11,175 nt of DNA, taken from NCBI GenBank assembly GCA_964502525.1, contig CAZCXH010000166.1, forward strand, positions 1 to 11,175, given 5' to 3'. This document shows, piece by piece, positions 1-7,300 of this stretch (position 1 is the stretch's first letter; the number at the start of each line of letters is the position of its first letter). The position numbers were made by a program, and so were the translations under genes. This stretch comes from DATLYB01 sp964502525 (GTDB lineage: Bacteria > Bacteroidota > Bacteroidia > Chitinophagales > CAIOSU01). The notes beneath the pieces were generated by a model, which did no database searches, was not told where the DNA came from, and saw nothing but the letters and a program-made list of their open reading frames with translations.

Positions 1-1952
1 ATTTCCGCAGGTACAAAACGGTTTATTTCACCAATGTGAAATTCCTGAAAGAAGTGACGGAGGAAACTGCCGTGCGCTCAAAACTGAAGCACTGGCTGGT
101 GCTGCTTTCGAGAGTTCTGGGCATCGCTTTTCTCGCGCTTGCCTTCGCGCAACCTGTGATTCCGCTGGGAAAGGAGCAGGCGGCTGCATCCGGCAAGCGT
201 GGCGTCAGCATCTACCTCGACAATTCCTTCAGCATGAATGCCGAAGCCGATGACGAAAAGCTGCTGAACCGCGCTTCGCGCAAAGCCCGTGAAATTGTGA
301 ACGCCTACGGTGAAGACGACCGCTTCCAGTTGCTGACCAACGAATTCAGTTCCAAGCAGCAGCGTTTCGTCACCAAAGAAGAATTCCTTGGGATGCTGGA
401 TGAAGTGGTTCCCGCATCAGCCGTGAGAACGCTTGGCGAAGTGCAGTCCATGCAATCCAAATCGTTCAGCGATGCGAAGGTTGAAGATAAGGTCGCCTTC
501 TGGATTTCCGATTTTCAGAAGAACATGGTTGACTTCAAAGGCGATACCGGTATTTCCATCTCCCTTCTGCCCCTGCAGCCGGTGAAGCAGCATAACCTTT
601 ATATTGACTCCGCATGGCTCGACCAGCCTGCATTGTACCAGGATCAGGCGGCAAGGCTGATGGTGAAAATCGTCAATATGTCTGATAAAGATATTGAGAA
701 CTCGCGCCTCACGCTCACCGCTGAAGGACAGGTGAAAGCGATTGCCGATTTCAACGTGGCGGCTTCCGCCTTCACGCTCGACACCGTCAGCTTCACCGCG
801 CGAATGCCGGGATGGAAAAAATTGGAGGTGGCGCTCACGGATTATCCCGTAACATTTGATGATAAATATTTTCTATCCCTGCAGGTCATCGGCCAGGTGG
901 ACGTATTGGCGATCAACGAGGAGGGCGAAAGCAAATACCTGCAGGCACTGTATGCCAATGCGGATAAATTCATCTTCCAAAACCAGCCGGTGGGAAGGCT
1001 GGATTATTCGGGGTTGAAAAACTTTTCGCTCATCGTCTTGAACAATCTCACGAATATTCCTTCCGGTCTTGCCTACGAACTCGATCAATACCTCGAGAGC
1101 GGTGGCGTGCTGCTGGTTTTTCCAAACGCCAAAGCGGATGTGATCTCTTACAACAAGTTCTTTGCTCCGATCAAAGTGAGCCAGATGATCGGCATGGTCT
1201 CTGAAAATGCTGACGTGACCTACCTTAACAAAGAGCATGATATTTTTAACGATGTATTTGAGGAAATACCCAATAACATTTCGCTTCCGAAAGCCAAACT
1301 TTTCTTCAAAACTCAAAGGCAGGTGCAAAGCACTGAACAGATATTGCTTGGCTTTCGTGACGGCAGTTCGTTTGTGAGCCGCTTCGATGCGGGCAGGGGA
1401 AAAGTTTATCTCTGCGCTTCACCGCTCGATGATAACGCCACCGATTTTCAGACGCACGCCCTTTTTGTGCCGATGCTTTACAAGATGGCGCTGTCGGGAG
1501 GGGTGACGGGAAAAGCTTCTTACGTCATCGGGAAGGATGAAGCGGTGGAGGTTGACAACCGGCTGAACAGCCCCGATGACATTTACAAGATGAAAGGAGT
1601 GGACAACGAATTTATCCCCCGGCAGAAGGCGGTCGGATCGAAAGTGCTGATCACTCCGGGCGATCAGGCTACTGAAGCGGGCATTTACACGGTTTACACG
1701 GGCGATGAAAGCGATGGCGAACTGGTTGCGTTGAATTACGACCGCAAAGAATCGCAACTCGATTATTACTCAGCATCTGATTTAAAAGATATGTTTCCGC
1801 AGGAGAACATCCATGTGCTTGATGCTGTCGAAGCAAGCATCACCGGAACGGTGAAAGACCTGCAGCAGGGAATAGTGCTGTGGAGGATATGCATAGCGCT
1901 TGCTTTAGTGTTTTTGGGGGCTGAGGTGCTGCTGCTTAGATTTTTGAAGTGA
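1..1952 (+). CDS. BatA-domain / VWA-like inner-membrane protein (5' end outside the window)
   Basis: Open from the window edge; the first whole codon is at base 3 and reads FRRYKTVYFTNVKFLKEV. That is the conserved stretch just after the first membrane helix of BatA N-terminal domains, so the GTG at 36 is not the real start and roughly 25-30 residues are missing. A second hydrophobic helix follows at about 96-160. Next comes a VWA-like domain with the metal-site motif DNSFS at 219-233. Around 895-1140 there is a class I amidotransferase-like segment (LIVLNNL, then YLESGGVLLVFP). A C-terminal helix at about 1870-1940 ends in RFLK. Known of the family: such proteins are common in Bacteroidota, often near MoxR/Bat genes or alone, and their exact role is unsettled. 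Inferred: an inner-membrane protein with a large periplasmic part. Its partner genes would lie upstream. It converges on the caspase-like gene with 72 bases between stop codons. Confidence 0.85.
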   Translation, partial: FRRYKTVYFTNVKFLKEVTEETAVRSKLKHWLVLLSRVLGIAFLALAFAQPVIPLGKEQAAASGKRGVSIYLDNSFSMNAEADDEKLLNRASRKAREIVNAYGEDDRFQLLTNEFSSKQQRFVTKEEFLGMLDEVVPASAVRTLGEVQSMQSKSFSDAKVEDKVAFWISDFQKNMVDFKGDTGISISLLPLQPVKQHNLYIDSAWLDQPALYQDQAARLMVKIVNMSDKDIENSRLTLTAEGQVKAIADFNVAASAFTLDTVSFTARMPGWKKLEVALTDYPVTFDDKYFLSLQVIGQVDVLAINEEGESKYLQALYANADKFIFQNQPVGRLDYSGLKNFSLIVLNNLTNIPSGLAYELDQYLESGGVLLVFPNAKADVISYNKFFAPIKVSQMIGMVSENADVTYLNKEHDIFNDVFEEIPNNISLPKAKLFFKTQRQVQSTEQILLGFRDGSSFVSRFDAGRGKVYLCASPLDDNATDFQTHALFVPMLYKMALSGGVTGKASYVIGKDEAVEVDNRLNSPDDIYKMKGVDNEFIPRQKAVGSKVLITPGDQATEAGIYTVYTGDESDGELVALNYDRKESQLDYYSASDLKDMFPQENIHVLDAVEASITGTVKDLQQGIVLWRICIALALVFLGAEVLLLRFLK

Positions 1953-2024
1953 GCAGTTTCCCATCTTTTACTGCCAATTCTTCCTTTATGGTTAAATTCA
2001 GACAGGCATTTTGCCATTAAACCT

Positions 2025-4031
2025 TTATTCTTTATTCTGATCCGGAAAATATTTATTCATCAGCGATTTAAATTCGGGATGGATGCGGAGGGCGTCCAAA
2101 TAATTATCATCCTTAATGAATGCAAAATCACCAAATCCATTTTCCAAAGCAAGCGCAAAATATTTCAAAGCGTTGCTTTTGTCGTTCAGCATGGAATATC
2201 CCCTTGCCATTTCATAATATGCAGCGCTCCAGTAACCTTGCTGCAGGTTTAATTCAAGCGCCTTTCTGGAATAAGCTATCGCTTTTGCATAGTCTTTAAA
2301 TTCATTGTAAAGCACAGCCGCGTTGCAATAGGGATCCGGATGCGAAGGGTTCAGTTTGATAGCCGCTTCGTAATTGGTCAGCGCCTTATCGTACTCCTCC
2401 TTGTAATGATAGGCAAGCGCAAGGGTGAGGTATGCGTCAGGATGGCCGGGATTCAACTTAATCGCCTTTTGGCAATATTCAACTGCTTTATCATACTGCC
2501 CTGATTCAAGATAAGCGCTTCCGAGGTTGCCGATCGCAAAATTCCATTTCGGAGCGAGTTCCAGCGCCCGGCTGAAAAATTCAATCGCTTTAGGATAATC
2601 TGAATACTTTTGATAATAGATCAACCCCAGCGCATTATAAGCATAAGCCCCCATCGTATCCAGCGCCAGCGACTGATAGAGCTTGATGATCGCATTCTGG
2701 GTTTCCTTGTCATCTTTTGAGCGCAACACCGCCCTCGCTTCAAGAAACAGCTTCCACGCCTTGAACTGGTTCGACATCGGATGAGATGCCCCGACCAACT
2801 CCACGGTCTTTTGAAGCTTGTTTGCGGCACCGGTGAAATATTCCCTTTCTTTATGTTCCGGTATGTCGAGCTTCCCGGTGATATAATCGTTAATCACTAC
2901 TTGCGCCTCGTTCTGAAATGCGGCAGCGAGATCGCGTTTCATCAGCTTTATCAATTTCTCGTCCGTATTTTGGTTAAGTACGGAAAGGTAAATTCGATAA
3001 GCATCTTCATCCGCTGCGGAATCTAACGAATGACCTGACGCGAGATGCTTTTCAAACACCCGGTATTTCTGCTGATATGCCGGATCGAGATTTTTCAGCA
3101 GCGCATCCACAGCGGTTTTCGAATTGAAAGAAGCAAGCAGTGTTTCACCGCCATCCTTTTCCGAAAGCAGGGCGAGTAATGAAGGCGCGTCAACGTAAGC
3201 CACCGCTTCCTGCATTTTCCCCTTCACAATGGGGTTTTGCGGAAACGGCTCGGATTCTTTCGGCACGGTGAGGCTCAGATGTACCTGCAACTCCGATAGC
3301 GTCACTTCGCCATCCTTGTTGTTGTCAGCCAGCCCCTGCAAACCCCTGATGAAGTGATAGGAGAAAAGTCCCCTGCCACCTCCCCACTGCTCCCCTTCAT
3401 GCGACAATTCACCCGCCTGGCAGCTCAGCACTTTTATTTCGTTCGCCCATTGCTGCTCCAGCGCAGCGCCTATCTGCACCGTGCTCTCCGGTCCCCCGGC
3501 AAGTTTTCCCGAGCGGCAGGCGTCCGCGATGAATTCCACGTGCACGTCTTTGGCGGAAAGCGTATTGATAACGGTTTGCATGTAATAAAACATGATCGTG
3601 CCGCCTGCGGTGTAAACGGCTTTTGGAGAGTCCCATGCAAGCAAAAAGCCCACCTGCGTGCGCGTTTCCACATCGCCATGCCCGGAGAAATAGATAATCG
3701 CCTTGTCATTGGGTTTCGATTCATCTATGAGCCAGTTAAATGCCTCGCTTATTTCGCCAGCAGCCGCTTTTTCATTCAGCAGGATTTGTATATTGGAGGA
3801 ATCAATGTTGCCCCCTGCATTCGAGACAAGGAAATTATAAAACGCCATCGCATCGCGGTCGGCATACTTCAGGTCTTCAATCTCCTTGTAGTTCGAAATG
3901 CCAATGATGATCGCCCGGGTAGAACCCAAAGGTTCCTCCCGTGATTCGACAGGCGTGACGCCTTTTGTGTTTTGCGCGAAGACCGCCAGCGTAGAAAAAA
4001 CCAACGCTAAAAAAAAGTAAAGCGTTTTCAA
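2025..4031 (-). CDS. Exported caspase-like (peptidase C14) protein with EF-hand loop and TPR repeats
   Basis: 668 residues. Residues 1-19 form a signal peptide with likely cleavage VFA/QN, so the protein is predicted to leave the cytoplasm. Residues 37-275 are a caspase-fold domain: the opening strand AIIIGISNY, catalytic His118 in YFSGHGD and catalytic Cys172 in DACRSG, the C14 dyad. Residues 236-247 (DNNKDGEVTLSE) fit the canonical EF-hand loop, with acidic or Asn ligands at positions 1, 3, 5 and 12 and Gly at 6. Residues 275-455 are helical linker with no recognised domain. Residues 458-640 carry about five TPRs with the usual A/G-Y and ALELNP pattern. Start: TTG at 4031 is chosen because it begins a complete signal peptide (MKTLYFF) and no in-frame ATG lies just upstream. 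Inferred: a periplasmic or surface protease, perhaps calcium-responsive, with TPRs binding partners. The substrate is unknown. Loss of protease activity cannot be excluded, but both catalytic residues are present. Confidence 0.88.
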   Translation of the reverse strand: MKTLYFFLALVFSTLAVFAQNTKGVTPVESREEPLGSTRAIIIGISNYKEIEDLKYADRDAMAFYNFLVSNAGGNIDSSNIQILLNEKAAAGEISEAFNWLIDESKPNDKAIIYFSGHGDVETRTQVGFLLAWDSPKAVYTAGGTIMFYYMQTVINTLSAKDVHVEFIADACRSGKLAGGPESTVQIGAALEQQWANEIKVLSCQAGELSHEGEQWGGGRGLFSYHFIRGLQGLADNNKDGEVTLSELQVHLSLTVPKESEPFPQNPIVKGKMQEAVAYVDAPSLLALLSEKDGGETLLASFNSKTAVDALLKNLDPAYQQKYRVFEKHLASGHSLDSAADEDAYRIYLSVLNQNTDEKLIKLMKRDLAAAFQNEAQVVINDYITGKLDIPEHKEREYFTGAANKLQKTVELVGASHPMSNQFKAWKLFLEARAVLRSKDDKETQNAIIKLYQSLALDTMGAYAYNALGLIYYQKYSDYPKAIEFFSRALELAPKWNFAIGNLGSAYLESGQYDKAVEYCQKAIKLNPGHPDAYLTLALAYHYKEEYDKALTNYEAAIKLNPSHPDPYCNAAVLYNEFKDYAKAIAYSRKALELNLQQGYWSAAYYEMARGYSMLNDKSNALKYFALALENGFGDFAFIKDDNYLDALRIHPEFKSLMNKYFPDQNKE

Positions 4032-4051
4032 TGGTTTTGCTTTAAAGGCAT

Positions 4052-4081
4052 CTAATATACCAATATCCTGATTATGTGACC
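4052..4081 (-). promoter_or_regulatory. Candidate promoter of the caspase-like gene
   Basis: On the minus strand, GGTCAC (4081-4076) is followed after 16 bases by TATATTAG (4059-4052), which matches five of the six fixed positions of the Bacteroidota -7 consensus TAnnTTTG. The start codon lies 20 bases further on. The same spacing is seen before both porP-like genes, where the upstream element is GGTAAC. No separate -33 TTG box is evident. Pattern only. Confidence 0.3.
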
Positions 4082-4153
4082 TTCAGTTGACGCCCGGAAA
4101 CGGTAACCTTTCAACAAACGAGGAATAGGACAGAAAATAAAGCTGACAATTTT

Positions 4154-4181
4154 CATGGGATTTATAATTCTCAGTCCCATG
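4154..4181. repeat. 7-bp inverted repeat CATGGGA-N14-TCCCATG
   Basis: Perfect 7-base arms at 4154-4160 and 4175-4181 with a 14-base AT-rich spacer. It lies between two divergent starts, about 120 bases from one and 200 from the other. The layout fits a dimeric regulator's operator or a small hairpin. No U-tract follows, so it is not a terminator. A 7-bp dyad can arise by chance. Confidence 0.35.
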
Positions 4182-4318
4182 TGTTCTAAAATATTTCCAA
4201 AATTTTCGGAGAAAGATTAATAAAGATTATACCGATTTGTATTTTAGCCGTGAAGCAAGGGATGACTATGCAAAAAATTCCGTCTTCTAATAGGCTGCAC
4301 TCCCCCGAGGAGCAGTTT

Positions 4319-4361
4319 TATATTTGGGTGTAACCTTTAAACGAATGTTCTGCTTGCCTTG
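4319..4361 (+). promoter_or_regulatory. Candidate promoter region of the protease gene
   Basis: TATATTTG at 4319-4326 is an exact match to the Bacteroidota -7 consensus TAnnTTTG and would give a leader of about 50 bases, but no TTG box is seen 19-21 bases upstream. Just downstream, TGTAACCTTT (4329-4338) and TTAACAAA (4363-4370) sit at nearly the same distances from the ATG as the corresponding elements before the porP-like genes. Which of the two sets acts cannot be decided by eye. Confidence 0.3.
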
Positions 4362-4381
4362 TTTAACAAACTTCTACAGTC

Positions 4382-7300
4382 ATGAAAAAGCTTTTGTTTC
4401 CCTGTCTTCTGCTTTCAGCCATCCTTCAGAGTTTTAATTCATATTCGCAGTGTGGAACATCAATTTGCGATGACGGAAATGCATGCACGATTGATGATTG
4501 CCCCCCTGACCCCGATCCTCCCTATTACAGATGTATTTATGCTGTCGTTACTTGCGATGATGGCGATTTTTGCTCGATTGATCTTTGCGATCCGGCAGTC
4601 GGCTGCACTGTGCGTCCTGTAATATCTTCTGTTTCAACCTATGCCCTTTATGCTTCGTGCTCTGTCGTCTGTACAGGAGTCGCTGGCGTTTACCCGCAAC
4701 CCACAGGGATAACCGGAGGGATGCCGCCCTATACATATTCATGGAGCAATGGAAGCAATAACAGGGAAATTCAAAATCTCTGCGCGGGATTTTATGCGGT
4801 GACTGTGACGGACACTTTAGGTTGCACAGCATCCGGAGGAATTAATGTTGCAGCATATTGCAATGACAACAACCCGTGCACAAACGACTCTTGCATTGGT
4901 GGTTCTTGTTCTTTCACCCCTATAAGCTGCGATGATGGCGACACATGCACCTTTGACCTCTGCGATGAAGGCGTGTGCTATTTCCAGCGGTCTTGCCCGT
5001 GTGTTAATGACGGTCAATGTGATGACGGCAGATCTTGCACCGGGGATGAGTGTGTCAGCAACACTTGCGAGTATGGGCTATGCGGCATCACTTTTCCGTT
5101 TGTTCCCCCAACCGGTGTTGATACAAGCATTTTGGGTCCGGAGCTAAGCTACCTCTGCAATAACCCTGATTCCCTCGGAAACACCGTTAATAATCCTATT
5201 TACCAGTTTGGCCCGGGAGGATACGTTATGATTGAAGTGATCGCAAACAGTCTTTCCGATTATACAAGAATGCTCGACTCAATGCTGGCCTATGGCATGA
5301 CTGGCTTCGTTAACCAAGGCTTCCCCACCTTGATTATAACCGGCATGTTCCCCATTGAAAACCTGTGCAAGCTGAACAACATGTCAGGCATCATGAACTA
5401 TGCGCGCCCCGTTTATGCTCCTATATTGAACCACTGCCCGGCTGAAAGCTGCGGAGACTCTGCTATTCATGCAGCACATGTCCGCAAAGTTTTTGACGTA
5501 TCAGGTGGTGGCGTCAAGGTGTGCGCCATGTCTGACAGCTATGATAATAAAGGCGGAGCAGGACGGGACGTGGCTAATGGCGATCTTCCGGGACCTGGTA
5601 ATCCGTCAGGCTACCTTAATCCGGTGGTAGTAATTGGAGATTATCCTTCGACCGGTGCAGCCTTTCCGCTGACAGATGAAGGGAGGGCGTTGCTGCAAAT
5701 CATTCATGATGTGGCGCCTAGGGCGAATCTGACTTTCAGGACGGGAGTGGTTAGCCACAGTCATTTTGCACATGGAATAAAGTTCTTGCAGATGTCAGGC
5801 GGCTGCAATGTCATCGTTGACGATATAACATGGCCCGTAGCTCCCTTCTTCCGCGATGGAGAAGCTGCAAGAGCGGTGGATGACGTCAGGAATTCGGGTG
5901 TTTCCTATTTTTCTGCTGCCGGGAATTTCGGCAACAAATCTTATGAAGCTGTATTTACGGCTGCAACTAACCAGCCCAAATGGGTTACGGCTTCCAATGG
6001 AACTTCTCATGACTTCGGAGGAGGAGATTTCACTCAAAATATCCGCTTCACGAATCCGGATAATTCTCCCACCGACATCATGATCGTGCTGCAATGGGAT
6101 GAAGGTTTCGCCTCTGACTTGCAAATGGGAGGCGCGGCAGCCACAGACCTCGACTTGTACCTTACCGATGGGAATGGCAATACACATTATGGCATTAACC
6201 GCAATAACATTGGCAACGACCCGTATGAGATTTTGTCCTTTAACGCTGACGTTGATACTACTTCAGGCCTCAATATAATGATTGTAAGAAAAAATAATAG
6301 CGTTGCTCCGGTTCGTTTCAAATACATCATACTTAGAGGTGGTGATAAAATGACCTTTCTTGAGCCACCCAACTATTCGGGGGCATCCACCATAGTGGGG
6401 CAAACCAATGCGGCAGGATGCATGGCTGTGGCTGCGGTTGATTGCGATTCCGTAACAGAGTCTTATTCTTCGGTTGGAAAAACGGGCGGCACCAAACCTG
6501 ACTTCGCAGCCCCCGATAACATCGAAACCGGCTTTCCGGTTAATACTCCGCTGAACGCTTTCCGCGGCACATCCGCTTCCGCTCCTCATGCCGCGGGCGC
6601 GGCTGCTTTAGTGCTCGAGGCGAGAAAGAAATTCTGCACCCCTCCGAATGATGTACTCACTCCTGACAGCCTGCGGGTGATTCTAAAAAAGTCTGCAAAG
6701 GATGTGGGCGATCCCGGATTTGATTCAATAAGCGGTGCCGGCTTAATACAAGCTGATGCAGCTATACAAACATTTGCAACTCCCAAGCCTTTCATTGATA
6801 ACATTGATATCGCCAGTTTTCCCGATGTTGTCATCAACGGGAATTACTTTTTGCCCACCACCCAGGTTTTCCTTGGAGGCACCTCTCTCACTGTAACGTG
6901 GGTAAGTCAGTTTAAGATGACGGTGACATTGTCAACATCTAATCCTCCACCCGGCAATCCTCCTCTCTATGCTTTCAATCCTCCGGGTGCGGCAGGCTGC
7001 GGTGGCGGTGGCTTTTCGGATTCCCTGTATTTCACCCCCAAGCCGGTGGTGGCGGTTTCGGCAAACAGTGATACCATAAAGTATGGCGAGCAGGCGCCTG
7101 TATTTACGGCTGCAATTACTGTTGACGGAATACCGTATGATGTTGCCGGATATACGCTTGCACAGTTGGGGCTTGTCAGCCTGCAGTTTTATTCTTCAGT
7201 CTCCGTATCAGATACAACTCCCGGTGTATATATCATTATCCCCCTGGAACCGGCCGGCTTGGTAAAAGGCAGTTTCAATTATGTTTTTGAATCCGGCTGC

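Larger units (their letters stand above)
4032..4381. other. 350-base divergent intergenic region
   Basis: No convincing gene is present. It separates the starts of the caspase-like gene (-) and the protease (+), so it should hold promoters for both. Visible elements are a GGTCAC / TATATTAG pair on the minus strand (4052-4081), a GGTAACC palindrome at 4102-4108, a 7-bp inverted repeat at 4154-4181, an exact match to the Bacteroidota -7 consensus TAnnTTTG at 4319-4326, and a TGTAACC motif at 4329-4335. A 23-codon open frame at 4262-4333 is too short to support as a gene. Confidence 0.6.

Noticed and set aside
36..38. GTG as start of the first gene
   Set aside because: The frame is open to the window edge and the upstream codons encode the conserved FRRYKTVYFTN of BatA domains, so the true start is upstream.
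2005..2015. GGCA-TTT-TGCC mini-hairpin between the convergent genes
   Set aside because: Only four base pairs with a three-base loop and no T-run. I see no convincing terminator in 1953-2024.
3354..3944. Plus-strand open frame of 196 codons inside the caspase-like gene
   Set aside because: It lies antisense to the catalytic domain, has no recognisable motif, and reflects codon bias of the real gene.
4262..4333. 23-codon open frame (MTMQKIPSS...) ahead of the protease
   Set aside because: Too short, no clear ribosome site, and it overlaps the promoter-like elements at 4319-4335. A leader peptide is possible but unsupported.
4457..5080. Repeated TGCGATGATGGCGA stretches as a possible DNA repeat array
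   Set aside because: They encode the CDDGD of the Cys-rich repeats, are in frame and have diverged around the core. They are protein repeats, not a CRISPR or other non-coding array.
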